Origin: Beverwykella pulmonaria
Taxonomy: Eukaryota; Ascomycota; Dothideomycetes; Pleosporales; Melanommataceae
Assembly: GCA_001599595.1 (NCBI GenBank)
Contig: BCHH01000023.1
Span: 65,766-129,765 of the forward strand
Reading direction: 5' to 3'
Length of the DNA: 64,000 bases
Translations under genes and position numbers: made by a program
In this document: positions 33,717-45,259 of the stretch, piece by piece
Layout: each line of letters begins with the position of its first letter
Position numbering within the stretch: the stretch's first letter is position 1
The notes under the pieces: model-generated
Told to the model about the DNA's origin: nothing
Databases searched by the model: none
Seen by the model: the letters and a program-made list of their open reading frames with translations, nothing else

Positions 33717-35491
33717 ATGGGATATCATGGTGTGGCTAGCAAAGGCTGTGAACGCTGTCGCAAGCGAAAGATTAAGGTAAGTTGGGATCAGTGATGCAGA
33801 CTTCTCACTGGTATAGATTTTAACTACTGACGTGTTTGGTATCTTAAGTGCGATCAACGGAGGCCTGCATGCTTGAAGTGCGAAAAATCGAATGTGCATT
33901 GCCCTGGCTACCGGGAACTTTCCAATATTATGTTTCGAGATGAGTCTGAAAGGATTATTAGCAAAGCTCGGCAACTTGAACAACTTCAATCGGCCCCAAA
34001 ACAGGAAACATTAGCCGTTTTCTTTCCCCCCGCCTTAAGCAGCTGCATAACCCCTCCACTCAGCGACTACGGCTTGTTTTTGCCTCCTCCGGACATATCT
34101 TATCCACTATCCCAGCCCATTCATGAACTTGGAGCCAATTTTTTCTTCACGAAATACACCTTTAACGAGACGCCTTTCTCAGACGACTACCATGACTGGT
34201 TGACCCATGCTTACTCTTCAAATTCCCCTGTCCTTCGATCGGCGATTGATGCAGTCGGCATGGCGGGAATATCAAACGTATCATATGCTCCGCAGATTTT
34301 ATCAAGATCTAAAGAACAATACTGCAGAGCACTTTCTGCCATAAAGATCGCACTGAATGATCCAGTTGCAGCAGTGGCTGACACGACGTTAATGGCGGTT
34401 ATTCTCCTCGGACTATATGAGGTACGTGTGGCAAGGTGATCTGAATGGAAGTGTATCTTACTGATGCAAGTCAGACAATCAACTTTGAGACCCTTGATCG
34501 GTATGGATATTGGGAAGCGCATGTTAAAGGTGCCATGGCGCTGCTCGAGCTTCGAGGGGAAAAGCAGTTTGACCGAAAGCGTGGAGGGCTGCTGTTTGTG
34601 CTAATACGCTCTCACATAGTGAGTGCTGTTGCCAAGTCTCCCTTTGCATCAAAAATTGTATGATCTGACTTTCTTCAAGCTCGCAACGTGCATGCACCAT
34701 AACATGCCCGTTCCTCCAGCCTTAGTAAAAACAGCTCTCAATTTTCATGAAAGTACCATTAGACGAGAATGGCAGTATCAGAAAGTAGCCAGTTCAGGTT
34801 CTATCCATGAGATATCGTTTAGAATCATCAATATCATGGCCGCTATCAAAAAAGGGGATGTTACTGATACAAGCGCTATCTACGAAACGGCGCTTCAGAT
34901 AGATGCTGACCTAATGGCGTGGAAAGTAGTAGTGTCACCGAGTTGGCGATACCATACAATCCACGCTATTGATGATGATAGCGAGGTTGCATGTTTCAAA
35001 GGGAAAAGCCATATCTATCCGAATCTTTGGATTGCAGAGATCTGGAACAACTGGCGCACATTACGAATTGTGGTCAACCAAATCATGCTTCAGCACCCAA
35101 TGGAGTCATATACGTGTAACACCTCACTTGAGCCGGATTCACTTTTTGTTATTCACGATATGTCTACCAATATCTGCATATCCACTTCGAGCTTCAAAGG
35201 GACGCCACGTCAGTCCCTTTCCTTACCTTTGCAAACACTAGCGCTAAAAGCTAAGAATAAGTAGGAATCATATCACTCATTCGGCCACTCTACGTGATAG
35301 CCCGGGAAGAAATGAATGATTACCGTACGCGTCGTTTCGCTGCGGAGCAATTGCAAATTATTGGGTCAGAGATGGGAATACGACAGGCTTCACTGCTCGC
35401 TGACACAGTTTTGAAAAGTCTCACAAATTCCACGCAAAACTTCTCCTCTGGTGCCTCCAGATTCATATATCCTTTGATGCCGTTTTTTTAG
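33717..35491 (+). CDS. Zn2Cys6 fungal transcription factor
   Basis: Five exons (33717-33776, 33849-34421, 34475-34618, 34680-35208, 35265-35491) give 510 residues. It is a binuclear zinc-cluster DNA-binding regulator. Evidence: residues 11-38 carry Cx2Cx6Cx6Cx2Cx6C, and intron 1 falls exactly between the Lys before and the third Cys. Downstream is a fungal-specific transcription factor domain (the PF11951-like type) with SSNSPVLRSAIDAVGMAGIS, RYGYWEAHVKGAMALLELRG, HHNMPVPPALV, and the end segment SLIRPLYVIAREEMNDYRTR before EQLQIIGSEMGIRQA. The last donor is GTCAGT, weaker than the rest. It is likely nuclear. Target genes are unknown; the divergent methyltransferase is the obvious candidate. 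Confidence 0.85.
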
Positions 35492-35874
35492 GCAGGAAAG
35501 TGTTCGCTATGGGTGCGAGGAAACTCGTAAACTCGTAAACTAGTGGTGACGACACTCGAGATAAGATCTTTGCTTGAGCAATACTAAAAAAACCCATATT
35601 CATCACATTTATGTAAGTTCGTCTAGAATCGTGAAAGCAATCTAAAAATCAGTGCGCCGTAGCGGAGAGCACTTCCTAGAAAGGGTTTGTAGCGAGGTCT
35701 CTTGTTCAAACCCTATTGGATGATGGTTCCTGGTTCGACTGCACATTTTTTTTAGAAGGATGACTAAGGGTCTCAGAGGGGATAACAACTGACACCGACA
35801 CCGAAACACCGAACCCACAACGAACGACACCGACAACGAACACAAGACGATCCTCATTAACGAGAAAACGAAAA
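35492..35874. other. spacer with a tRNA-like head sequence
   Basis: Non-coding. A stretch at about 35655-35715 has a TAGCGGAGAGC box-A-like and a TTGTTCAAACCC box-B-like motif but does not fold as a tRNA. Runs of CCGAAC/ACGAAC lie at 35780-35850. Confidence 0.35.
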
Positions 35875-36062
35875 ATTCATCTATTCTGTATATATATATT
35901 CTTTCTTTAAATACATAACGAAATAGCATCGGACTGCTACCAAACGCATATCTCTTATATCTTGTTCAGTGCCTTGCCGCTTTGGACATCGCACGGCTGC
36001 GAGTCGCCCTCTACCCTCCTGATTTCTATTCCACCCCTTTACTACACCCTAGTATATTCTTG
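35875..36062 (+). repeat. dispersed repeat, copy F
   Basis: Shares the core CATCGCACGGCTGCGAGTCG and the flanking GCTACCAAAC..CTTTGGA and TTTCTAT.CCACCCCTTTAC blocks with the copy at 60176-60322, and the core (with T for the second C) with three further copies at 49.7, 61.2 and 63.4 kb. Confidence 0.65.
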
Positions 36063-36189
36063 AATTGAAATGGAGCAGCATATTAAGATAACTAGTTGCT
36101 AGGTTAATGACTGACACAGACAATCCACGGGGGGCGGATGAAAATGGGCGAGTCGTACCCCTGGATCATACGGTAGAGTTTGAGTAGTG

Positions 36190-36710
36190 TGTTGGAGCCG
36201 TCACAATCTAAAAGAACATAGCTAGACCTAGAATAGGCAAAACAGTGGAGAAAGCATAGGGCAAGCTAAAAGGAGACAACATAGTGAAAAGCATGGGCAG
36301 GGTCCAAGCTAGCTATACAGCAATCTTACAAAAGCTCAGTCAACAGCACTTTTTCCTATGCGCACAGAAGCAACTAGACTAAATAAATAGCTAACTGCCT
36401 AGCATGCCCCTAATGTTGCAAAGGAATCCTGTGCAGGTGGCACAAACAGACTGTACAACACGTAGTCTTCCACTGCCTAAGATATAACTATAAGGCACTG
36501 TTGCCTCACCTGCGCAGAAAACGCCTACAGGAAGTACTAGGAGATCCCCCTTAGGCAAGAGCAGTAGCAAAGCGGTTTATACAACAGAACGCCTTGCAGC
36601 AATTTGCGGTGGCGAAGGAGCTAGAAAACAAGGCGGTCAACAGATACCAACAAGCAGACGGGCTATCATCATGGGAACGAAGGAACAACGACGGCGAAGC
36701 GACTACCTAA
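36190..36710 (+). pseudogene. 3' remnant of a LINE (Tad-like non-LTR retrotransposon)
   Basis: Translation of the plus strand at about 36400-36705 shows CP*CCKG..W followed by QTVQHVVFHCLRY, the C-terminal CCHC zinc-knuckle region of fungal LINE reverse transcriptase proteins, then basic RRKRLQEVLGDPP and QQNALQQFAVAKELE. At least two in-frame stops (in CP*C and after GDPP) sit where Gln codons are likely, so they fit C-to-T changes at CAA/CAG. TA-rich with many TAG. A short relic with no intact domain upstream. Confidence 0.6.
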
Positions 36711-37288
36711 ACTGAACTGAACTCCTCTCCCCAACTCTTTAACTCTCTTACTATCTTAAACTCTTACTTTCCTACTCATACCCTCACTTTCACTTATATT
36801 CTATTCTATTTTCTTGATTTTCCCTGTACTGGGGTAAGCGTGACAGCACGGGCGGTCGAGTGTTAAGGAAAATAAGCTATATACGCTCAAGAGCGTACAA
36901 ACAACACATAAGGCACACGAAAGGTTTTCCCTGTACATAGGTCTTTCCTAAGGCAATAGTCTGCATAGCTCTATAGAGGGCTGGTAACAGACGGTAAATA
37001 GAAATAATAAGTACCCTGATTCTGCCAAGCTCAACTTCGGAGATATACGAAGGGGTTTCCCCCGCACGTGCCTCAATTAGCAAGCCCTGCGGCACAGCAT
37101 CGCTGCCACGTATCAGTCGGTGTCTACTCTGATTTAATTTACGAGCTGTCTTATTCACTTCCAAACGATATTCTTATACACGTATACAAATTTTTTATCC
37201 ACATCTTCACAAACCACTAGTCACTGTAGCAGAGCAATCGGCAACACGAACTCGTCTCATTCCTAAACCAAGGACATATTCGGCAGGG
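36711..37288. other. spacer between LINE remnant and DUF7730-like gene
   Basis: AT-rich, no gene supported. A 95-codon minus frame at 36877-37164 has no recognisable features. Confidence 0.4.
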
Positions 37289-38251
37289 ATGAAAAGATCT
37301 CGCTACGAAACCTTTATCGAAAAGTTCCTTCCATATGTATCGAGCCATTGGAGTCCGCGTTTCTCGCCAGCGTGGCCTCTTCTACCCAAGAACCGACAGT
37401 TTTCGGAACCTAAAATATCTGATCAACATCAATCACCGTTATTCAGTAAGCTTAGCGCAGAGCTTCGGATTTTGATATACAAATACGCATTCACAGAAGA
37501 CGCTCGTTTCATGCACATCTTCCGGGACAGAGGTGGACGAAAACGCCTGGCACATCGGCGCTGTAGAGACACCAAGTCTCCATTTCCAACATGGCAGCAT
37601 TCGTGTTTCGGTGAATGGGTGGAGGAGGATGGCTCAGCGTATCGCTTCACAGAAACCGTCACTGAAGATAGGATACTTCACATTTTGAGGTCCTGCCGTC
37701 GCATGTAAGTTTCTACAATTCCTGCTAAGATTGAGATGTTAATATATTTGATCATCAGTTACGCAGAGGCCTTAGAAGTATTGTACGCTGGAAATATCTT
37801 CCACTTCAAGAGCGCAGCAGACATTATGGCAATTCAAGATATGATGCCATCAATCCAATGGCACACGATACGCCGAATTCATTTCTCAGCGGTCTTCCAG
37901 GCGGATAAGCTGGAGTTGAGACCGAGGCAAGTGAGGAGACCAAGGATTCACCCTCCGGAAATCCATAGTGAGTGGACTATCTGCTGTCAGATACTCAGAG
38001 ACTCTCTAAACCTTCGTATCCTACGACTTGACATTATTGTTCGTACAAGCTCGCATCGAGAAATTCCAGTCCTCATCCAAGAAAATAGGATCTTTGATGT
38101 TCTCCAACCTTTGAAAGATGTAAAGGTGCAGACCTTTGAGATCGAACTAAACGTTCCCATTCCAGATTCGGTGATGGATGCACTCGGATCAGTCAACTTT
38201 TCAGTAACTGTAAAGAAACGACCATATAACGTCTTTGTCTTCGGAATATGA
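37289..38251 (+). CDS. DUF7730-like (F-box-related) protein
   Basis: Exons 37289-37704 and 37759-38251 (54-bp intron, phase 2) give 302 residues. It resembles the large, lineage-expanded fungal family with a DUF7730 domain, of unknown function. Evidence: SPLFSKLSAELRILIYKYAF, the typical F-box-like entry motif (LPxELRxxIYxYxF), then a charged region and RSCRRIYAEALEVLYAGNIF across the junction, the usual 'C-R-x-I-Y-x-E-A-x-x-x-L-Y' pattern. The C-terminal part gives hydrophobic strands (FEIELNVPIPDSV). Such proteins are common near repeats. Biochemical role unknown. Confidence 0.75.
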
Positions 38252-39186
38252 AAATAGCACAACTTTCGGCCCAGAGGAGTGGATATGATTAAATGTTGGA
38301 GTTTGTGATCACGTAACATGGACGGAAGAATAATGAGGGACTGAGTTCATTGAGAAGCTATGGAGATCAACGAACATATACAGCAATGAGTAATCAGGAC
38401 GTGTGACTAAGCGTACAGTACACATGATATGCACGTGATATCCAAGATATGTGGCTAAGCATAGGGTGCATGTGATATACACGTGATATACACGTGATGC
38501 ACCGTGATACCACATATTACGTATACGATGGAATGGAATTGCCTAGCTCGCATATAAGAATTCATGCTACGATATTTACCCACATGTGCCTGCTTATCAG
38601 TACAATTGGGCTTACTTACCGAAAATTCGGGCATAAAACGCCTTGACAGCCAATCCTGGTTGGGGAGAGTACAGATGTTGTGAAGCTCCAGCCCGTTTTG
38701 GGTGGCGTGAAGGCAGATCCTATGGTCAATTGTACAATCACGAGAACACTGACCAAAGTAGCTACCAGAAACAAGGCGATGACTGGGCCCACTGCGGACA
38801 TGGAAGCCGAGGCTTTGAAGACAGCACTATTGTCGACGCACGATCTAACCCTGCCCTACGATAGTCCTGATGAACTATGCAAGACCTAAAGGCTCATTGA
38901 ATTTGTTTGCATCTTCCGGCCAAGGCATCTGAATGACGCTTTATATGGGCGATGTCTACAGGTAGTGGAGGTACTAATCGGCACAATCCTCTGTCATAGG
39001 GTTATGAGGCCTTTACTTTCCTGCTTTGCGGTAGAGACAAACTCGAGAAGTTCATCTAAGACACCAAACGTGAAGATGCAGACGGAAAGACGTACATGGC
39101 CCAAGAAATTCGAGTCCCGCGTGCGTCGATTAGCCATATCGGGCTGAAGATCCTTGTGACAGCTTTAAGCAGGCATACAAGGTGGA
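38252..39186. other. spacer with CACGTGATATA repeats
   Basis: Contains the short array listed at 38395-38510. Frames at 38616-38801 (-) and 38643-38889 (+) overlap each other and I could not connect either to a gene. The minus frame encodes one strong hydrophobic stretch, so a decayed membrane-protein gene is possible. Confidence 0.35.
38395..38510 (+). repeat. short interspersed CACGTGATAT array
   Basis: Several near copies of (T/C)GCACGTGATATAC, two of them directly tandem at about 38475-38500. Related CACGTGA clusters occur at 49410-49460 and 5525-5535. Confidence 0.6.
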
Positions 39187-39537
39187 ATGCATGGACAATA
39201 CCTTGCCGATGCACATCCCCGAGGACTTATTGCCGTCATCTCGCTTGCGCGGACAATGACGCTGTTCGGAATTTACCGCGATCCCAGGCGAGCGGACCGT
39301 GCGATCAATTGGAACTTGAACACTAGAGTGCTGTATCCGACCGAGATCAAGAGTGTTCGGAACTGGATTCGAAAGGATTTGATGTACACATATCATGTCC
39401 TCGAGCAGCCCGCAGATCAGGTTTCTGTCTATGAGCATGGAAGTGAGAACGCGCTTCCAGACGCAGAGAAGATGTTCCAGTTTTGGGAAGAACACCCAGT
39501 GTTGAACGAGAGGGCCAGGAATCCAGAGGAGAGTTAG
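39187..39537 (+). CDS. hypothetical protein fragment
   Basis: A 116-codon frame with coding-like composition (NWIRKDLMYTYHVLEQPAD; EKMFQFWEEHP), which I do not recognise. Upstream sequence in other frames also looks coding-like but is broken by stops (one at about 39053), so this is likely the 3' end of a decayed gene, or a last exon whose partners I could not identify. It is the least supported CDS near the SDR gene, which runs toward it. Confidence 0.3.
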   Translation: MHGQYLADAHPRGLIAVISLARTMTLFGIYRDPRRADRAINWNLNTRVLYPTEIKSVRNWIRKDLMYTYHVLEQPADQVSVYEHGSENALPDAEKMFQFWEEHPVLNERARNPEES

Positions 39538-39896
39538 ATGTATAAGCCGCACTTGAGGCTAGGTCAATTAAGTGGGGCATGGAAGGGAATCATGAAACTC
39601 CAATACTGGGACGCGTTCACCATTGCGTTAAGTCAAGTTACGCCTGAGCAGAGTTGTATCCGTCAGCCATAGTCCTTGCGGCTTAAACAGGGCTTGGCTT
39701 CAGGCAGTCTTCTATCGCGGGAGCGTGAAGGAGTCGATGCATCGGAGCGCGCGGTAGAATTATAGCAACACGCGTTGCGCAAGTCGATCTTGTGTGCAGT
39801 ATGTGATGATACGGCAACTGACACTCATGCATGTAATGAATAAAAAGCATACATTGAAGTCAGTACGGTACGCGAATCAATACAAAGACTGCCAAA

Positions 39897-40992
39897 TTAG
39901 GCTGCGACTTCAAACGGATGACCTGCAGGCCCCAGCTTCGCATTCAGAAACGCGGTGTTGAGCAGATTCTTTTCATTGATCTCGTCCGCATGCTTCTCCA
40001 TTTCTTCAACGTCCCAGTTCACGGTCACATATTTGCCGCGTAGGAAGTTGGCCCGCGTGGTTGAGAGATACAGCGACAGTCCTCCAGTCAGCTCAGGAGG
40101 GTCAACAGCTTGTACTTCAAAAATGTCGAGCTTCATGTCGGTCGGGACAAGGCCGGGATGGATAGCGAAGGTACGGACGCTAGGGTGTTCTTTTGTTCTC
40201 GTTAGTAGACATTCAAGTACATGGGAAATTGCAGATAGACACTAGGCTTACCGATGTGAAGATACTCCGCCAAGCGGATCTCAACAAGCTTGCTAATCGC
40301 ATACGCCGACATCCCGGGCTGCGTAAACGAAGCCGCCCCAGAGCTGAGAATTATTACAGTCCCGGTGGGCTCCTTGCCCTCCGCTAGGTATTGCTGGAGG
40401 AAACTGTAGATGTTCAGGTACGGACCTCGGATGTTGATTTCCTAGAGATTATGGTTAGCGAGTGCCGCTCGAGACATTGCTTGTAAGGCGTACCAGGTCA
40501 GACCACCAAACAGAGGGGTCCATCTTTCCCGTAATGGGGAAACCGTTCATCTCGCTGAAAACACCAGCATTGCATATGAGGACATCGATAATGCCGACGT
40601 CCTTCCTCACCTGCGCCCAGAGGTCCTTTGTATCGGACTCGGAACCTGCCTCGGCGGGTATGGCGACGACTTTCGTCATTGGGGCGATATTTGAGATTTC
40701 TTCAGATACTTGGGCAAGGAGATCTTTGTTGCGACCGGTTATTACGATGCTCGCTGCACCGGCTTTTGCCCATGACAAGGCGATGGCCTGTGATGTGTGA
40801 GAAAAGCGTGGAAGTGAGGAGTGTATGATGTACCTTCCCGATTCCACGTGTCGCTCCAGTAACTAAGACATTCTTGCCAGCTGCACTGTTGGCGGGATTT
40901 GTGGGGGAGATGGCGGGGTAAATCTGCCGATGCATGGTTGGCGTGAACTGAGAGCTAAGAGTGATAGAATCGATCTCTGATTGGGAAGCCAT
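39897..40992 (-). CDS. short-chain dehydrogenase/reductase
   Basis: Four exons (40992-40834, 40787-40494, 40441-40252, 40189-39897; introns of 46, 52 and 62 bp) give 311 residues. A classical SDR using NAD(P)H. Evidence: cofactor motif VLVTGATRGIGK, followed by the second-strand SIVITGRN, LICNAGVF (NAG), the catalytic Ser in VIILSSGAAS, the YAISK (Tyr-x3-Lys) pair, and FAIHPGLVPTDM. All junctions restore conserved residues (GIGKAIALSWAKAG; HIEHPSVRTFAIHPG). The N-terminus carries about 35 extra residues before the Rossmann fold, without a clear targeting signal. The substrate is unknown. Confidence 0.88.
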
Positions 40993-42295
40993 GATGATCG
41001 AGACTCTGTGGAAGAGAAGAAATATTGAGATATTTTCCTATATGGAAGCAAGGGTATGAAGAGGTGCTTAAAGATGAAGAAAGTGGAATAGAAGTCTTGG
41101 AGCCTGAGGGAAATCCGAGGTGAAGAAAGAAAGCAGGGACTATGACACCTATGGATCTTTATAGACTTCTTTTCGAACTTCTAGAGTATTTCCCCATTAG
41201 ATAGAACTATCTCGCTAGGTTCCTTGCATTACGAAGCAGTATTCATTTTGCGAAGCACCATGAGGTGTCGGTGCCATAGCGGAGGAGTGAAGTGAACAGC
41301 TGACGCTCGTTCCTTCGATTCATAATCGAACACCCACAATACCTTCAGAATTGTGGGACGCAAAACTAGATGAAAGGTAGCTCTGGTAGATGGAAGTGGG
41401 GAGGTTGAGTCTGGTCGATTTAAAATCAAGCCGTCCCATGTCGGACAATTGACTCGCCGACCAGCACTATGTCGCTTTCGACTAGCTCTTATTGCTCCCT
41501 GGCGAACTCTTCGGTACTACGTTCTCTGCCCCCTCTTCATTACCAATGTCGTCTTTCATCTAAAATGTAATCAATTAGAGTCGTACCATGGTTCATCAAT
41601 TGGCAGATTTGTTGTCAACAATATCTCCGCCCCTACTCTATGCATAGTGTTTGAAAGACCGTTAAGATTACTGATCTTCTGCGACCAGCACGCAAACAGA
41701 CTCGGGCAGCAACCTGGACCCACTAAACCCATAAGAATCCGTACGTGTATCTATGCATCTTTTAGTAATCATGATCGCCATAACTAAACACCGATTTGCA
41801 ATTGAGCCTAAAGGATAATTCAACGTCAATGCCTCCCTTCTGTTGTCTGCTTTGAAGAGATCATAGAACCAGGGCCAAAACGGCGAGGACTGCTTCACAA
41901 GAAGTTTGACGGGGATACCTCAGCAGAAGTGAGACATGCCCATTCTCAGGTCACGGCGCCCCACTAACGCAGTGCAGAGGAAAATAGAACAAGTGCGGCG
42001 AGCTCAACAAGTATTCCACTCCTGTAGAGAGATCACGGGCTGTGAACTACGCCGGCTCACAGCTTGGAACACTCCGTCTGACACTGTAACCCAAGTAGCC
42101 GCAAAATTGGGTCAGGATCGTTATCAAGACACTGTTAATCACGTAAGATATCCTAAAACGTGATATAAAGAGTACATAACTACAATTTTTAGATGTAATA
42201 GAGTGAACATGGAGTCAAGTTCAACCACTCATCATTTCTATATTTATTCAAAAAAGCCCATCAAAGCAGTCAACAGAGACGTCGAAATCCACCCA
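40993..42295. other. 1.3-kb region without a supported gene
   Basis: Presumed promoter of the SDR at its left edge. Short frames at 41449-41787 (+) and 41668-41898 (-) overlap and lack features. No repeat of the known families is found here. Confidence 0.45.
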
Positions 42296-43293
42296 TCAGG
42301 CCCCCTCTTTCCCGAGCAACCCAAGCTCCTGATCCCACCCCCCCTCAAACGTCGTACTCTTACTCACCTCCTCCCATTCGTCACAGAGCTTCAAGGTTTC
42401 CTCGCACTTAACGCGCATGGCCCTCATCGCATCCTCCCCTAGCGGCAGGCGTTTGGGAAACGGCTTGCCGGCCGCCATACCCTCACTTTTCACCACATCG
42501 ACGATGCGGTGCGCGGCCCTATCCGGGTCTCCCGGCTGGTGCTTGTGCATCTTGGCCACCTCGTTTAGGAGCGCCGTGTGGATGTCGTCGTACGCTTTAT
42601 TGGGGTGTGTGCGCGAGAAGACGAGGCGCGCGGTGCTAAAGAGGTCGGTACGGAAGTAGCCCGGCTGCACGATCATGGAGCGGATGCCAAAGGACGCAGT
42701 CTCGATTTGAAAGGTGTCGAATATGCCTGCACTGTCAGCTAAGGGGAGGGGAGAGGGGTGGAGGGAAGCAAGCGGGCAGACCTTCAAGAGCGTATTTGGT
42801 CGCGTTGTAGGGCGAGGCGCCCATGTCGCCCTCCCATCCGCACCGCGAGCCGATGAAAACGACTGTGCCGCTGGATTTGGATCTGAAGTGTGGTAGGATG
42901 GCGCGCGTCACGTTCATTGTTCCACAGACGTTGACGGTGAAGTTGTCGATGTAGTCTTTTGCGCTGCAGAATGTGAGTAACACATCGTTGGTAGGAAGAT
43001 TGTACTGACTCAGCCTCCTCGATGAATGCCCCATGCAGATAGCCAGCATTGTTCACCAATACATCAATTCCACCAAAGGTGTTGATGGCTTCGTCGACGA
43101 CTTTCTTCACCGTCTCTGAGGAGCCGGTGATGTCCAGTTCTAGCGGCAGCACACAGTCGCTCTGCAAGTGAGCGATGTCCTTCACGTTCCGGGATGTGAC
43201 GACGACTCGTTCCCCTCGAGCGATAAGGGCGGATGCGAGGGATTTGCCGATGCCGGAAGAGCATCCAGTGACGAGCCAGGTGAGTTGTGGCAT
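42296..43293 (-). CDS. short-chain dehydrogenase/reductase, second gene
   Basis: Exons 43293-43010, 42963-42782 and 42726-42296 (introns of 46 and 55 bp) give 298 residues. A classical SDR of the subgroup that includes 17-beta-HSD-like and ketoreductase-like enzymes. Evidence: WLVTGCSSGIGKSLA, VVVTSRN, LPLELDITGS, VLVNNAGYL (NNAG), VVFIGSRCGW with the catalytic Ser, and SPYNATKYALEG with the Tyr-x3-Lys pair. Donors GTCAGT and GTCTGC are atypical, but joining them restores EEADAKDYIDNF and ALEGIFDTFQIE. About 30% of positions match the SDR at 39.9-41.0 kb by eye only at the motifs, so they are not recent duplicates. Confidence 0.88.
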
Positions 43294-45128
43294 GTTTGCA
43301 CGACTGCTCTAGGTGGCAATGTCTCGGTCTTGCGTTTTGGGGCCTCAGCGCAGAGAACGAGATAAATTGACCATGATGAGGTAGATTTGCTAGATTCCGT
43401 CTCTTTGGCGAAGAAGCAGTGTGCTAATGATGTACTTCACCTTTCCGATTTAGTAGCACTCTTAGCCCGACACACCCGGGTGGTACGCTCATAAGAGTGG
43501 GTAAGTGGCTACGGGAACAACTGAGGGAAACGTCTTGCAGACTGTGCCACATCCATAGCCAATATACCTAGATTACAGGTTGTAGTCGAGCCTAATTACA
43601 GAGCGTACTGTGCCACATTGAGTTCCAGAAAATTGGAGAACGTCCTTCCCTTTCCGGCCACATTTACCATCTCAGCTTAGATAGCCCCCAGTCAAACCTC
43701 ACACGCCAGCAATCAGCAGCAACTGCGGCCCAGTAGCGCAGCGCACTGTTCAAGGCCTGTCCGATTGGATGTTGGTAATTCTGCCCATGCTATAACGCCA
43801 ACACCTGATTTTCCCAATATTCGTAATATTATTATTTAATCTATTTACCGTCTGTTACCGACCCTAGTTGGACCCATGCAGACTATTGCCACTATTTACA
43901 CCAGATGAACAAAATTCCCCAGACTGGGCTTGATACGAGTACTCATATTGGGAAAAAAAATCTTTCGTCCATTGTTCCATACACACGCGACCTGGGTGAG
44001 CAAAGGTTCGACTTAGATGGCTGCTGTCCGCTTGCCCTGACCGCCCGCTCTGTCACGCTTGCCATAGTTGTGGCGAATGATTCCTCTAGGAGTTGAAGTC
44101 CTGTGTACCTGTACCCTCATCATGCTCCGCTGGTGTAGACTCCGCGCCCACCGTTCCCCCAACGCTCGCCGTTGCGACACGACGCCTTAGCTGCTGATGC
44201 AGCATGACTACCAGTCCCGTAGGACCCTCCCTCTCTAGACACAGTGGGACATGTGCCGCTGGGTTGTTTAGGTGTTGTTACCCTAGGGTTCCAATCCTAG
44301 GTTCTCCCTATAGAGGAGAGTGATAGGTCCACGTCTTACGATCGTGGTTATCCGACTGAGTGTAGATGTAGAGGCGAGGGGTCGTGAGAAATTTGTTCCG
44401 CCCAGGGATGAGAGGTCTGTCCAAGTCGCTGTTTTGTCTGCGCGCAGCGGCGGCGGAGGATTGGGGCCTGTTTCCACGTGGTGTTTAATCGCTGTAGGTA
44501 TGTAGGTATTTATTGAGTTTTGAGAAGTTCGCGAACCGTTTCCGACTGTTGGAGATGCGTGCGGCGTGGTCAATGCTACATCTTTCAGCAGTGTCCTTAT
44601 GCTCGCCGTGCTGTGGATTGAAACAACCACGGAAGCTGAGGATGCGGTTGAGCTAGCCTCAACCTAGGTTTGGCGTGGTTGTGCGTAGGCTTCCCATCAA
44701 ACAGGGAGGCGGTTAGGTTGTGAAGTGAGAGCCAGTTGTACAACTCTAGAGAGGCGGTAGAGGACATGGTTGGAATTGCAAAAAATTTTCAGATGGGAGA
44801 TCTATTGAGTTAGGGTCTCTACCTGAGACATCGAGGAAGTCTTAATAAATCTTGGGAGGTACCACAGCGGCGAGAGCTTGGCAGGGTGAGTTGTCTTAGA
44901 GTCTTATCTGGACTGCCCTTGCGGGGCCCTTTATAGTGAGGGAATTATATCTGCCTTCACTGTCGACCTCAGCTCGCTTTTTTACGCGGGTTGATATAGT
45001 TACCGACGTCCCCCTTTTACTATTTAGTGACTACAATGGTGGCTTTGTACTTTGAGTATATCAGAGATGCTACGGGAATCTCGGGATTGAAGTAATCGTA
45101 TGAATAACATATCAGTCCAAAGGTATGA
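43294..45128. other. 1.8-kb spacer, no supported gene
   Basis: Gene-poor. A 115-codon minus frame at 44283-44630 is Ser/Thr/Pro-rich without features. The region 44000-44450 has a different composition (GC-richer) and may be old repeat DNA; I could not match it to any family in the window. Confidence 0.4.
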
Positions 45129-45259
45129 TGTAAGCACAGGACACCACAATGTCACGTGGATGTGCCACTGACTAATCAGTCCGTCAAATATATATCAGCT
45201 GTACATACTTCACATACAATACACATCTGGACACCTTTTCCTCCACCCTTCAGCTTACA
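45129..45259 (+). repeat. solo LTR of the copia family, with target duplication
   Basis: 131 bp, TGTAAGC..GCTTACA, the same length and about nine-tenths identical by eye to the LTR at 3810-3940. Directly flanked by a perfect 5-bp duplication TATGA (45124-45128 and 45260-45264), so it arose from a full insertion that lost its interior by LTR recombination. Confidence 0.9.

Noticed and set aside
35655..35715. tRNA-like sequence with box A (TAGCGGAGAGC) and box B (TTGTTCAAACCC) motifs
   Set aside because: The acceptor and anticodon stems do not pair, so it is not a tRNA gene; a tRNA-derived SINE head remains possible but unsupported.
38616..38801. 61-codon minus-strand frame with an N-terminal hydrophobic segment
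   Set aside because: Overlaps coding-like frames on the other strand, and I could not join the apparent GTAAGT donor at its end to a second exon.
44283..44630. 115-codon minus-strand frame
   Set aside because: Ser/Thr/Pro-rich, no motif, located in probable old repeat DNA.
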